Below, in pieces: positions 52,817 to 62,626 of a DNA stretch of 64,000 nt; within the stretch, counting starts at the first letter, position 1, and each line of letters begins with the position of its first letter. This DNA is from Methylobacterium organophilum (GTDB lineage Bacteria > Pseudomonadota > Alphaproteobacteria > Rhizobiales > Beijerinckiaceae), in NCBI RefSeq assembly GCF_022179465.1, contig NZ_BPQV01000002.1:496001-560000 (forward strand). The letters run 5' to 3'. The notes beneath the pieces were generated by a model that was given only the letters and a program-made list of their open reading frames with translations, had not been told where the DNA came from and searched no databases. The translations under genes were made by a program, and so were the position numbers.

Positions 52817-55167
52817 CCGCGCGAGCCGCGGTGACGCGTGGGCGTGCTGCGTCCGGCGGTGGCCTTCGCGGCGGCCCGGGCGGGCGCCTTGCCGAATTTG
52901 GGCTTGCCGGGACCGGGCTTGCCGGCCTTCGGCCTGGGGCCCTTGCCGAATTTCCGCCCCGCCGATCCGCGGCCGCCGGCCGGGCGGCCCTCGGAGAGCA
53001 GCTCGAAGCGCAGCGCCCCGGCCACCGCCGCCGCCTCGACGAGGCGCACCTCGACCCGGTCGCCCAGGCGGAAGCTCTCGCCGGTACGGTCCCCGACGAG
53101 GGCGTGCCGACCCTCCTCGTGGCGGAAATAGTCGGCCCCCAGGGTCGAGACCGGGACGAAGCCGTCCGCCCCCGTCTCGTCGAGCTTCACGAACAGGCCG
53201 GAGCGGGTGACGCCGGAGATCTGGCCGGAAAAGGTCGCCCCGACCTTATCGGCGAGATGGGCCGCGATCAGCCGGTCGATGGTCTCGCGCTCGGCCGCCA
53301 TGGCCCGGCGCTCGGCCGCCGAGATCTGCTCGCCGATCTGCTCCAGCAGGCCGGCGGTGACGTCGGCGGGCAGGCCGTCCTTGCCGAAGCCCTCCGCGGC
53401 GATCAGCGCCCGGTGCACGATCAGGTCGGCATAGCGCCGGATCGGCGAGGTGAAATGCGCGTAGCGGCGCAGGTTCAGACCGAAATGGCCGAGATTCTGG
53501 CTCGAATAGACGGCCTGGGCCTGGGAGCGCAGCACCACCTCGTTGATGAAGGTGGAATGCTCGGTCTCGGCCACCGAGAGCAGGATCCGGTTGAACAGGG
53601 CGGGCCGCAGCGCCCCCTCCTTCGGCAGCTTGATGCCGATCGAGGCCAGCACCTCGCCGAGCATCCGCATCTTCTCCAGGGCCGGCTCGTCGTGGACGCG
53701 GTAGATGAGGGGCGACTTCGCCTTCTCCAGGGTCTCGGCCGCGGCCACGTTGGCCTGGATCATGAACTCCTCGATCAGCCGATGCGCCTCCAGGCGCTCC
53801 GGCACGATCACCCGGTCGACGCCCCCCTCCGGGGTGAGGAGCACCTTGCGCTCGGGCAGGTCCAGGGCGAGGGGGCCGCGGCTGTCGCGGCCCTTCTTCA
53901 AGACCTCGTAGGCGTCGTAGAGCGGACGCAGCACGCTCGCGAGCAGGGGGCCGGTCTTCTCGTCCGGCCGCCCGTCGATCGCCGCCTGGGCCTGGGCATA
54001 GGCGAGCTTGGCGCGGGAGCGCATGATGACGCGGTGGAAGCTGTGGCGCCGCTTGGCCCCGTCCGCGGAGAAGACCATGCGCACGGCGAGCGCCGGCCGG
54101 TCCTCGGCCTCGCGCAGGGAGCAGAGATCGTTGGAGATGCGCTCCGGCAGCATCGGCACGACCCGGTCGGGGAAATAGACCGAGTTGCCGCGCAGCAGCG
54201 CCTCGCGGTCGAGAGCGGAGCCGGGGCGGACATAAGCCGCGACATCGGCGATGGCGACGGTGACGATGACGCCGCCGGGATTGTTCGGATCCGGGTCGGG
54301 CTCGCCCATCACCGCATCGTCGTGGTCCTTGGCGTCCGGCGGGTCGATGGTCAGGAGCGGCCGGTCGCGCCAATCCTCGCGGCCGCGCAGGGTCGCCTTC
54401 TTCACCGCATCCGCCTCGTCGATCACGGCCTGCGGGAAGACATGGGGGATGTTGTGCAGGTGGAGCGCGATCAGGCTGACCGCCTTCTCCGAGCCGAGGG
54501 TGCCGAGGCGCTCGCGCACCCTTCCCCGGGGCAGGCCGAAGCGGGTCTCCCGCTCGACGCTGACGCTGACGAGATCGCCGTCCCGGGCCTCGCCCTCCTC
54601 GCCGGGGGGAATCGCGATCTCGCGGCCCTGGGAACGCTTCTCCACCGGCTCGATGCGCCCGCCCTCGCGGCTGGCGCGGTAGATGCCGATGATCTCGGCG
54701 CGGTTCTTTCCGATCACCTTGATCACCCGGCCGGTATAGCGGCCGGGGCTCTCGGGATCGGCGGCGACGCGGATCAGGGCGCGGTCGCCGAGGCCCGGAG
54801 CCGGGCCGGCCCCGCGGCGCCCGCGCGGGACCGCGACCAGGATGCGCGGGGCCTCGCCCTCGCCCTCCCATTGCGCGGGCTTGGCGATCAGCTCGCCGTC
54901 GCGGTCGCGGGAGAGGATGTCGGCGAGCACCACGGGGGGCAGGGCCCCGGCCCGGCTGAGGCCGCCCCGGCCGCGCTCGATCGCGCCCGCGTCCTCGATC
55001 TCCTTCAGAAGGCGCTTCAGGCCGATCTTGTCGCCGCCCTTGATGCCGAAGGCCTGGGCGATCTCGCGCTTGCCGACCTTGCCGGGCGACTCGGCGATGA
55101 AGGCGAGGATCTGCTCGCGGGAGGGGAGGGCGGGCGCGCTGCCCGAAGGATGGATGCGTCTGGCCAA
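52813..55167 (-). CDS. rnr: Ribonuclease R
   Basis: A 3'-5' exoribonuclease that degrades structured RNA. From TTG at 55167 it is 784 aa: N-terminal helix-turn-helix (REQILAFIAESPGKVGKREI), cold-shock domains, RNB catalytic domain with TIDPPDAKDHDDAV and GNSVYFPDRVVPMLPE, S1 domain (GQISGVTRSGLFVKLDETGA) and a basic Gly/Lys/Arg tail. Start uncertain: no ATG lies at the start of the conserved region and an upstream ATG at 55365 would overlap the next gene. First gene of an rnr-DUF983-Nudix unit. Confidence 0.93.
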   Translation of the reverse strand: MARRIHPSGSAPALPSREQILAFIAESPGKVGKREIAQAFGIKGGDKIGLKRLLKEIEDAGAIERGRGGLSRAGALPPVVLADILSRDRDGELIAKPAQWEGEGEAPRILVAVPRGRRGAGPAPGLGDRALIRVAADPESPGRYTGRVIKVIGKNRAEIIGIYRASREGGRIEPVEKRSQGREIAIPPGEEGEARDGDLVSVSVERETRFGLPRGRVRERLGTLGSEKAVSLIALHLHNIPHVFPQAVIDEADAVKKATLRGREDWRDRPLLTIDPPDAKDHDDAVMGEPDPDPNNPGGVIVTVAIADVAAYVRPGSALDREALLRGNSVYFPDRVVPMLPERISNDLCSLREAEDRPALAVRMVFSADGAKRRHSFHRVIMRSRAKLAYAQAQAAIDGRPDEKTGPLLASVLRPLYDAYEVLKKGRDSRGPLALDLPERKVLLTPEGGVDRVIVPERLEAHRLIEEFMIQANVAAAETLEKAKSPLIYRVHDEPALEKMRMLGEVLASIGIKLPKEGALRPALFNRILLSVAETEHSTFINEVVLRSQAQAVYSSQNLGHFGLNLRRYAHFTSPIRRYADLIVHRALIAAEGFGKDGLPADVTAGLLEQIGEQISAAERRAMAAERETIDRLIAAHLADKVGATFSGQISGVTRSGLFVKLDETGADGFVPVSTLGADYFRHEEGRHALVGDRTGESFRLGDRVEVRLVEAAAVAGALRFELLSEGRPAGGRGSAGRKFGKGPRPKAGKPGPGKPKFGKAPARAAAKATAGRSTPTRHRGSRG

Positions 55168-55321
55168 GGATGGGCTTTCGGCGCCGAAGCCGATGCCGCC
55201 GGCGCGCAGGGATGTCGAGGGTCGAAGCGGCCGTCGCGACCGCGCTGACGACGAAGATGGGCCTTGAACGGCCCGACAACAACGCCGCCGGGATTGGCGT
55301 GAACAGGTTCCGGCTCGCGGA

Positions 55322-55660
55322 TCAACCCGTCGCGGCGGCTTTGCGGATCTGCTCGACCGCCGCATCCACGTCGAAACCGGGTCCGGTGAGGGCGGCGAGC
55401 GGGATCGGGCAGGCCTCGGGCAGGGTCAGGCTCACCTGCCCCTCCTCGGGGCGCAACACAGGCGACTCGGCGGCCTTCACCGCCAGCATCCAGGCCCCGT
55501 CGATCCGCATGCTGTCCACCGCAGGCGGATCGGCCGCGAGCGCCACGATCCGTTCCGCGGCCGCCTGCCGGAAGGCGAGGCTGCGACCGTCGTCGGAGAC
55601 CAGGGCCGCCCGGACCAGATCGGCCAGGGCGTCCCTGACCCTCTCCACGCTCGCGTTCAT
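55322..55660 (-). CDS. Protein of unknown function, 112 aa
   Basis: A small acidic, mostly helical and then strand-rich protein (VERVRDALADLVRAALVSDD, MRIDGAWMLAVKAAESPV, PEEGQVSLTLPEACPIPLAAL). One cysteine, no signal peptide or membrane segment. It lies 155 bp upstream of rnr on the same strand. No family recognised. Confidence 0.65.
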   Translation of the reverse strand: MNASVERVRDALADLVRAALVSDDGRSLAFRQAAAERIVALAADPPAVDSMRIDGAWMLAVKAAESPVLRPEEGQVSLTLPEACPIPLAALTGPGFDVDAAVEQIRKAAATG

Positions 55661-55724
55661 CGGCTTTCCGCTCTCCGCGCAGGCCCCGGACGATCCGGCC
55701 GGCGCCAGGCGGGGGCGGGCACGC

Positions 55725-56303
55725 TCAATAGGGCGTGCCCTGCGCCCGCCGCGCCTTCAGGGCTTCCGCGTACCAAACCAGCTCGTCGAGGAAGCGGTTC
55801 GCCGATTTCGTCAGCCATTCCTCGGCGGGCTCGCCCGCCTCGTTCACGGCCTTGTGCAGGCGCGGGATCGGCAGGAGGGAAGAGATGCTCGGGCAGCCGA
55901 GCTCGGCCAGCATCGCCCGGAGCTGCATCGCCGCCCGGACGCCGCCGAACTGGCCGGCGGAATAGCAGCAGATTCCCGAAGGACGCCAGAAATACTCCTC
56001 CAGGAAATGGTCGAGGAGGTTCGAGAGCGCCGGCGGGATGGAGTGGTTGTATTCCGCCGAGACAATCAGGAAGGCGTCGGCGCGGGTATAGAGCGCGGCG
56101 AGATCCTGCAGCGCCTGCGGCGCCTCGCCCTTGGGGTATTCCTTGTACATCCGGTCGAGGAGCGGGAGCTTCCGTTCGGCCGGATCGACCAGCGGCGCCT
56201 CGATGCCGCGGGCTTCGAGGCGGGCGACGAGGAAGCGGGCGGCACGGATGCCGATCCGGTCCGTACGCACGCTGCCGAGGAGGACGGGAATCACGAGCGA
56301 CAT
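55725..56303 (-). CDS. NAD(P)H-dependent FMN reductase family protein
   Basis: A 192-aa flavodoxin-like fold: FMN-phosphate loop PVLLGSVRTDRIGIRAARFL, and the second flavin loop SAEYNHSIPPALSNLLDHF, the signature of the FMN-reductase/chromate-reductase group. Likely a cytosolic flavoprotein reducing quinones or azo compounds; substrate unknown. Leftward, following the glnA terminator. Confidence 0.9.
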   Translation of the reverse strand: MSLVIPVLLGSVRTDRIGIRAARFLVARLEARGIEAPLVDPAERKLPLLDRMYKEYPKGEAPQALQDLAALYTRADAFLIVSAEYNHSIPPALSNLLDHFLEEYFWRPSGICCYSAGQFGGVRAAMQLRAMLAELGCPSISSLLPIPRLHKAVNEAGEPAEEWLTKSANRFLDELVWYAEALKARRAQGTPY

Positions 56304-56356
56304 CGGTCGGATCTCCTTGCGGGCCTGCGACGATCAAGTCGGGCGGCGGCCGCACA

Positions 56357-56384
56357 AGAAAAGGGGCCGGATCGCTCCGGCCCC
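56357..56384 (-). terminator. Intrinsic terminator of glnA
   Basis: GGGGCCGGA (56363-56371) and TCCGGCCCC (56376-56384) form a perfect 9-bp stem with a CGAT-type tetraloop. On the minus strand it is followed by TTTTCTTG. It lies about 30 bp past the glnA stop. Confidence 0.9.
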
Positions 56385-56416
56385 TCCAAAGACGTCGCGT
56401 GAGAGCCGGCGAGGGC

Positions 56417-57826
56417 TCAGAGCGAGTAGTAGTGCACGAACTCGATCGGGTGCGGGGTCATCTCGTAGCGCAGCACCTCGGTCATCTTCAGCTCGATGAA
56501 CGAGTCGATCTGGTCGTCCGAGAACACGCCGCCGGCCTTGAGGAAGGCGCGGTCCTTGTCGAGGTTCTGCAGGGCCTCGCGCAGCGAGCCGCAGACGGTC
56601 GGGATCTTCTTCAGCTCCCGCGGGGGCAGGTCGTAGAGATCCTTGTCCATGGCCGGGCCCGGATCGATCTTGTTGATGATGCCGTCGAGGCCGGCCATCA
56701 GCAGGGCCGAGAAGGCGAGGTAGGGGTTGGCCATCGGATCGGGAAAGCGGACCTCGACACGCTTGGCCTTCGGGTTCGTCGTCCACGGAATCCGGCAGGA
56801 GGCCGAGCGGTTGCGGGCCGAGTAGGCCAGGAGAACCGGGGCCTCGTAGCCCGGGACCAGGCGCTTGTAGGAGTTGGTCGACGGGTTGGTGAAGGCGTTG
56901 AGCGCCTTGGCGTGCTTGATGATGCCGCCGATGTACCACAGGCATTCCTGGCTGAGGTCGGCATACTTGTCGCCCGCGAAGAGCGGCTTGCCGTTCTTCC
57001 AGATCGACTGGTGCACGTGCATGCCGGAGCCGTTGTCGCCGTAGACGGGCTTGGGCATGAAGGTCGCGGTCTTGCCGTAGCTCTGCGCGACGTTGTGGAT
57101 GCAGTACTTGTAGATCTGCATGTGGTCGGCGAGCGTGGTCAGCTTGTCGAACTTCATGCCGAGCTCGTGCTGGGCCGAGGCCACCTCGTGGTGGTGCTTC
57201 TCGACCTTCACGCCCATCGACTGCATGGCGGCCAGCATCTCGCCGCGCATGTCCTGCGCCGAATCCTGCGGGGGCACCGGGAAGTAGCCGCCCTTGGTCT
57301 GGACGCGGTGGCCGAGGTTGCCGCCCTCGTACTCGGTCATGCCGTTGATCGGCAGCTCGGTCGAATCGAGCTTGAAGCCGGTGTTGTAGGGATCGGCGGC
57401 GAACTTCACGTCGTCGAACACGAAGAACTCGGCCTCGGGGCCGACGAAGATGTCGTCGCCGATGCCGGTGGAGCGCAGATAGGCCTCGGCCAGCTTGGCG
57501 GTCGAGCGCGGATCGCGGGAATAGGGCTCGCCGGTCGAGGGCTCCAGCACGTCGCAGACGATCGACATGGTGGAGGCCGAGAAGAACGGATCCATGCAGG
57601 CCGTGCTCGGATCGGGCATCAGCAGCATGTCCGACTCGTTGATCGCCTTCCAGCCGGCGATCGACGAACCGTCGAACATCGTGCCTTCGGCGAAGATCTC
57701 GTCGTCGACGAGCGAGACGTCGAAGGTGACGTGCTGCCACTTGCCACGGGGATCGGTGAACCGGAAGTCGACGTACTTGACGTCGTTGTCCTTGATCTCT
57801 CTCAGCACATCAGCTGCGGATTTCAT
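56417..57826 (-). CDS. glnA: Glutamine synthetase type I
   Basis: Main ammonium-assimilating enzyme. At 469 aa the GS-I signatures include [48 protein letters not shown] and [20 protein letters not shown]. The adenylylation Tyr is present in [10 protein letters not shown], so GlnE control is likely. ATG at 57826 matches the family start [20 protein letters not shown]. It is divergent from glnII; the 533-bp gap between them carries a sigma-54 promoter for glnII. Confidence 0.97.
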   Translation of the reverse strand: MKSAADVLREIKDNDVKYVDFRFTDPRGKWQHVTFDVSLVDDEIFAEGTMFDGSSIAGWKAINESDMLLMPDPSTACMDPFFSASTMSIVCDVLEPSTGEPYSRDPRSTAKLAEAYLRSTGIGDDIFVGPEAEFFVFDDVKFAADPYNTGFKLDSTELPINGMTEYEGGNLGHRVQTKGGYFPVPPQDSAQDMRGEMLAAMQSMGVKVEKHHHEVASAQHELGMKFDKLTTLADHMQIYKYCIHNVAQSYGKTATFMPKPVYGDNGSGMHVHQSIWKNGKPLFAGDKYADLSQECLWYIGGIIKHAKALNAFTNPSTNSYKRLVPGYEAPVLLAYSARNRSASCRIPWTTNPKAKRVEVRFPDPMANPYLAFSALLMAGLDGIINKIDPGPAMDKDLYDLPPRELKKIPTVCGSLREALQNLDKDRAFLKAGGVFSDDQIDSFIELKMTEVLRYEMTPHPIEFVHYYSL

Positions 57827-58359
57827 CGGGCGTGGTCTCCAAAGCGATGTCCGAGGGAGAAGCACCGGCGAGCGCTCGGCGACGGACCGCGGCTCCGGCT
57901 CCGCACGGGGCGGGCCTTCGGCGGCAGGCGGGCGGTAGTCGGCCGCGCGCCGTCACGGCGTCGGAAGATCGACCGGTAAAGCCTCCCTCGGCGCGTTTCC
58001 GCGCCCGCCACGCCGATCGTGACGAGCGTGCCGCCCGAGGCTCTTGAAGACACCGGCTCCGGCTGGAAACGGCGGCCCCGCTCGACGGCGGCATCCTGCT
58101 ATCCGCTAAAGCCCTGCCTGTCACCCGTTCTCGAACGGGGAGAGGCGCTTGCCTCCCGCTCCGGGGCCGAATCGGGCGACAAACCGCCCCGAATGTCGAC
58201 TCGTGAAGAAGTTCCTTTCAACGCGGATTTTCCCGATCACGACCGCGTGAGAAGGCGACGCTTGGCATGCGAAATGCTAAACCGTGGGTGGCCGTCGATG
58301 GCTCCGACCTGTCTGAACGTGTGTCAGATTTCGAATGGTCCACGGACGAGAGACCTAGG
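57827..58359. other. Divergent glnA-glnII control region
   Basis: A 533-bp intergenic region without a convincing gene. Besides the sigma-54 promoter near the glnII end, the glnA side is GC-rich with no recognised promoter; the middle has a short hairpin (cccgttc/gaacggg, 58124-58140). A GCATGCGAAATGC stretch overlaps the -24/-12 elements. No clear NtrC palindrome was seen. Confidence 0.5.
58263..58279 (+). promoter_or_regulatory. Sigma-54 promoter of glnII
   Basis: TGGCATGCGAAATGCTA has the -24 (TGGCAT) and -12 (ATGCT) elements with exact GG-N10-GC spacing, about 80 bp before the glnII start codon. In rhizobia glnII is switched on by NtrC with sigma-54 under nitrogen limitation; the same control is inferred. 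Confidence 0.65.
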
Positions 58360-59412
58360 ATGACAAAATACAAGCTCGAGTATATATGGCTCGACGGTTA
58401 TACTCCGGTCCCGAACCTGCGTGGCAAGACGCAGATCAAGGAGTATGAGAGCTTTCCCACGCTGGAGCAGCTTCCGCTCTGGGGCTTCGACGGCAGCTCC
58501 ACGCAGCAGGCCGAGGGTTCCAACTCCGACTGCGTGCTCAAGCCGATCCGCCACTTCCCCGATCCCGCCCGCACCAACGGCGTGCTCGTGCTCTGCGAAG
58601 TGATGATGCCGGACGGCAAGACCCCGCATCCGTCCAACAAGCGCGCCACCATCCTGGACGATTCCGGCGCCTGGTTCGGCTTCGAGCAGGAATACTTCTT
58701 CTACAAGAACGGCCGCCCGCTCGGCTTCCCCGAGAGCGGCTACCCGGCGCCGCAGGGCCCGTACTACACCGGCGTCGGCTACTCGAACGTCGGCTCGGTC
58801 GCGCGCCAGATCGTCGAGGAGCATCTCGACCTCTGCCTCGCCGCCGGCATCAACCACGAGGGCATCAACGCCGAGGTGGCGAAGGGCCAGTGGGAATTCC
58901 AGATCTTCGGCAAGGGCTCCAAGAAGGCCGCCGACGAGATGTGGATGGCCCGCTACCTGATGCAGCGCCTCTGCGAGAAGTACGAGATCGACATCGAGTA
59001 CCACTGCAAGCCGCTCGGCGACACCGACTGGAACGGCTCGGGCATGCACTGCAACTTCTCGACGACGTTCATGCGCGAGACGGGCGGCAAGGAGTACTTC
59101 GAGGCGCTGATGGCGGCCTTCGACAGGAACCTCGAGGACCACATCGCCGTCTACGGCCCGGACAATCACATGCGCCTGACCGGCAAGCATGAGACGGCGC
59201 CGTGGAACAAGTTCAGCTACGGCGTGGCCGACCGCGGCGCGTCGATCCGCGTGCCCCACAGCTTCGTCAACAACGGCTACAAGGGCTACCTCGAGGATCG
59301 CCGCCCGAACTCGCAGGGCGACCCCTACCAGATCGCCTCGCAGGTCCTGAAGACGATCGCCTCCGTGCCGCTCCCCGGCGCCAAGGCCGAGGCCGAGAAG
59401 GCCGTCGCCTAA
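58360..59412 (+). CDS. glnII: Glutamine synthetase type II
   Basis: Eukaryote-like octameric glutamine synthetase typical of Rhizobiales. At 350 aa it opens MTKYKLEYIWLDGYTPVPNL and shows LWGFDGSSTQQAEGSNSDC, WFGFEQEYFFYKNGRPLGFP, GINAEVAKGQWEFQI, DTDWNGSGMHCNFST and the RPNSQGDPYQI loop. It is not adenylylated, unlike GlnA. The ATG at 58360 is preferred to 58267, which lies inside the promoter. A strong terminator follows. Confidence 0.97.
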   Translation: MTKYKLEYIWLDGYTPVPNLRGKTQIKEYESFPTLEQLPLWGFDGSSTQQAEGSNSDCVLKPIRHFPDPARTNGVLVLCEVMMPDGKTPHPSNKRATILDDSGAWFGFEQEYFFYKNGRPLGFPESGYPAPQGPYYTGVGYSNVGSVARQIVEEHLDLCLAAGINHEGINAEVAKGQWEFQIFGKGSKKAADEMWMARYLMQRLCEKYEIDIEYHCKPLGDTDWNGSGMHCNFSTTFMRETGGKEYFEALMAAFDRNLEDHIAVYGPDNHMRLTGKHETAPWNKFSYGVADRGASIRVPHSFVNNGYKGYLEDRRPNSQGDPYQIASQVLKTIASVPLPGAKAEAEKAVA

Positions 59413-59447
59413 GGATCTTCGAGGCCGAATACGGCATCGGACCAGAG

Positions 59448-59482
59448 CCGCTCCCGCCGGAAGGCGGGGGCGGATTTTGTTT
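59448..59482 (+). terminator. Intrinsic terminator of glnII
   Basis: CCGCTCCCGCC (59448-59458) pairs with GGCGGGGGCGG (59463-59473, one GT pair) around a GGAA loop, followed by ATTTTGTTT. It lies about 35 bp past the glnII stop. Confidence 0.88.
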
Positions 59483-59513
59483 GGGCCCGCGCCGCAAGCC
59501 CGGCGGAGGGGCC

Positions 59514-60443
59514 CTAAGCCCCGAAGATCGACCAGCCCATCCGTTTCGTCAGCGACTCCAGGGCGATGCGGCCGAGATGGGAATTGCCGGCGGCGTCGAG
59601 CCCCGGGGACCAGACCGCGATCGAGGCCTTGCCCGGGACGATCGCCAGGATGCCGCCGCCGACCCCGCTCTTGCCCGGCAGGCCGACCCGGTAGGCGAAC
59701 TCGCCCGACCCGTCGTAATGGCCGCAGGTCAGCATCACCGCGTTGATGCGGCGCGCCCGCTCGGCCGAGATCACCGAGTGCCCCGCCAGGGGATGCCGCC
59801 CGCCATAGGCGAGGAACAAGCCGGCGGTGGCGAGCTGCCGGCAGGACATGGCGATGGCGCAGTGGTGGAAATAGACGCCCAGGGTGTAGTCGACCGGGTT
59901 CTCGATCACCCCGAAGGAGCGCATGTAGTTGGCGAGCGCGGCGTTGCGGAAGCCGGTGCGCTTCTCCGAGGCGGCCACGGTCTCGTCGATGACGATGCCG
60001 GAATGGAGCGCCAGGAACTGCATGAAGCGCAGGATCTCGCCGAGCGCCTCCCGCGGCTGGTGGCCCGACAGGATCACGTCCGTGACCGCGATCGCCCCCG
60101 CATTGATGAAGGGATTGCGCGGGATGCCCTGCTCGCGCTCCAGCTGGACGATGGAGTTGAAGGGGCTGCCCGAGGGCTCGCGGCCGACGCGCCGCCAGAG
60201 CCGGTCGCCGACCATGCCGAGCGCCAGGGTGAGGGTGAAGACCTTGGAAATGCTCTGGATCGAGAAGGGGATATCGGCGTCGCCCCCGGCGGCGGCGTGG
60301 CCCTCCGCATCGATCACGACGAGGCCGAAGGCGTTCGGATCGGCCCGGGCCAGTTCGGGGATGTAGCTGGCGACCTCGCCCCGGTCGGGCCGCGCCCGCA
60401 TCTCATCGGCGATCTCCTGGACGACTCGGTCGAGGTCGGGCAC
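59514..60443 (-). CDS. glsA: Glutaminase (GlsA family)
   Basis: Hydrolyses glutamine to glutamate and ammonia, opposing the adjacent glutamine synthetases. At 309 aa it is a serine beta-lactamase-like fold; the catalytic Ser-x-x-Lys is in [17 protein letters not shown]. The segments [44 protein letters not shown] and [17 protein letters not shown] are all family hallmarks. It converges on the glnII terminator and lies between glnII and glnB. Confidence 0.95.
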   Translation of the reverse strand: MPDLDRVVQEIADEMRARPDRGEVASYIPELARADPNAFGLVVIDAEGHAAAGGDADIPFSIQSISKVFTLTLALGMVGDRLWRRVGREPSGSPFNSIVQLEREQGIPRNPFINAGAIAVTDVILSGHQPREALGEILRFMQFLALHSGIVIDETVAASEKRTGFRNAALANYMRSFGVIENPVDYTLGVYFHHCAIAMSCRQLATAGLFLAYGGRHPLAGHSVISAERARRINAVMLTCGHYDGSGEFAYRVGLPGKSGVGGGILAIVPGKASIAVWSPGLDAAGNSHLGRIALESLTKRMGWSIFGA

Positions 60444-60562
60444 GGCGGGCTCGCTGGTTGCGGCCGCGGCAACGCGCCCCGCGACGCGAGCGATGCGGCG
60501 TCAGGAGGACGGGGAGGCTGTTGGGGACGCGCCGCGCTCGGCCCGGCGCCTCCCGGATCGGG

Positions 60563-61006
<444 letters not shown>

Positions 61007-61060
61007 CTATGCAGATTGCGCGGAAAATTACAGCATTTTGCCGACAAATGATGGATTCTT

Positions 61061-62626
61061 ATGCAGATGGTGGATGGTGCACGGGCAGATTGGGTGCAGG
61101 GCGAGGGGGATGCGTGCCGCCTGCTCACCGTGGAGGCGATGCGGCAGGTGGATGCGACGGCGATCGCGGGCGGCACGCCGGGCCTCGTGCTGATGCGCAA
61201 TGCCGGGGCGGCCGTCGCCGAGCGGGCCCGGGCCCATCTCGGCTCCGGCGGACGCGTGCTGGTGCTGTGCGGTCCGGGCAATAACGGCGGCGACGGCTTC
61301 GAGGCGGCCCGACTTCTCGCCGAAGCCGGCTTCGAGGCCGTCCTGCACCTCCTCGGAGAACGGGAAGCGCTGACGGGCGACGCGGCCGCGGCGGCGGCCG
61401 CCTGGACCGGCCCGGTCGCGGCGATCGAGCCCCTGCCGGATTTTGCCGCCTTCGACCTCGTCATCGACGCCTTGTTCGGCGCCGGGCTGTCGCGGGACAT
61501 CGAGGGCGCGGCGGCCCGCCTGATCGCGGCGCTGAACGCGGCGCGCCGTCCCGTCCTCGCCGTCGACGTGCCAAGCGGCGTCGACGGGGATACCGGCGCG
61601 GTCCGGGGCGTGGCGGTGCGGGCGGACGAGACGGTGACCTTCGTCCGGCTGAAGCCCGGCCATCTGCTGCAGCCGGGGCGGGCGCAATGCGGCGCGCTCT
61701 ACGTGGCGGAGATCGGCACCGGCGCGGCGGCGCTCGCGGCCGGCCTCGCCGTGGCCGTGCCGCCGGCCTACCGCAACGGGCCGGCCCTGTGGGAAAACAG
61801 CTTTCCGCATCTCGAAGCGGCGAGCCACAAATACACCCGCGGCCATGCCGTGGTCGTGTCGGGGCCGGCCCACAAGACCGGGGCGGCGCGGCTCGCCGCG
61901 CGGGGCGCCCTGCGCGTGGGCGCGGGCCTCGTCACCCTCGTCTCGCCCCAGGCGGCCCTGGCGGAGAACGCGGCGCATCTGACGGCGATCATGCTGCGGC
62001 CTTGCGAGGATGCGGACGACCTCGACGACCTGCTGACCGACGAGCGGCTCAACGTGGTTCTGGCCGGGCCGGGGCTCGGGAGCGGGGACCGTACCCGCGA
62101 CATCGTCGCGGTGGCGGCCTCGGCCGGCCGGGGCCTCGTCCTCGACGCCGACGCGCTCACGAGCTTCGCCGGCCAGCTGCCTCTGCTCGCCGCCCATCTG
62201 CGCGACGGCGCGGCCCGGGCCGTGCTCACCCCTCATACCGGCGAATTCGCCCGGCTGTTCAAGGACACCGACGCCGTCGCGGAGGGCCTGCCCAAGCACG
62301 AGCGGGCGCGCCGGGCAGCGGCGCTCAGCGGGGCGGTCGTGGTGCTGAAGGGGGCCGACACGGTGATCGCCGACCCGGACGGGCGCGTGGCGATCAACGA
62401 CCACGGCACGCCCTATCTCGGCACGGCCGGCTCCGGCGACGTGCTCGCCGGGCTCGTCGCGGGGCTGATCGCGCAGGGCATGGCGCCCTTCGAGGCCGCC
62501 GCCGCGGCGGTCTGGCTGCACGGGGATGCCGGCCTGCGCCACGGGCCGGGCCTGATCGCGGAGGACCTGCCCGAGCTGATGCCGGCGGTGCTGCGGGATC
62601 TCGTCCGAGACCGTCCGGTCAGGTGA
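61061..62626 (+). CDS. nnr: Bifunctional NAD(P)H-hydrate repair enzyme Nnr
   Basis: Repairs hydrated NADH/NADPH. At 521 aa it is a fusion: an N-terminal epimerase (VLCGPGNNGGDGFEAARLLA, DALFGAGLSRDIEG, AVDVPSGVDGDTG) and a C-terminal ADP/ATP-dependent dehydratase (KYTRGHAVVVSGP, LAGPGLGSGDRTRD, LTPHTGEFARLF, GTPYLGTAGSGDVLAGLVAG). Start at 61061 or the ATG at 61067 (MVDGARADWV). It lies beside glnB as in many Rhizobiales. Confidence 0.95.
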   Translation: MQMVDGARADWVQGEGDACRLLTVEAMRQVDATAIAGGTPGLVLMRNAGAAVAERARAHLGSGGRVLVLCGPGNNGGDGFEAARLLAEAGFEAVLHLLGEREALTGDAAAAAAAWTGPVAAIEPLPDFAAFDLVIDALFGAGLSRDIEGAAARLIAALNAARRPVLAVDVPSGVDGDTGAVRGVAVRADETVTFVRLKPGHLLQPGRAQCGALYVAEIGTGAAALAAGLAVAVPPAYRNGPALWENSFPHLEAASHKYTRGHAVVVSGPAHKTGAARLAARGALRVGAGLVTLVSPQAALAENAAHLTAIMLRPCEDADDLDDLLTDERLNVVLAGPGLGSGDRTRDIVAVAASAGRGLVLDADALTSFAGQLPLLAAHLRDGAARAVLTPHTGEFARLFKDTDAVAEGLPKHERARRAAALSGAVVVLKGADTVIADPDGRVAINDHGTPYLGTAGSGDVLAGLVAGLIAQGMAPFEAAAAAVWLHGDAGLRHGPGLIAEDLPELMPAVLRDLVRDRPVR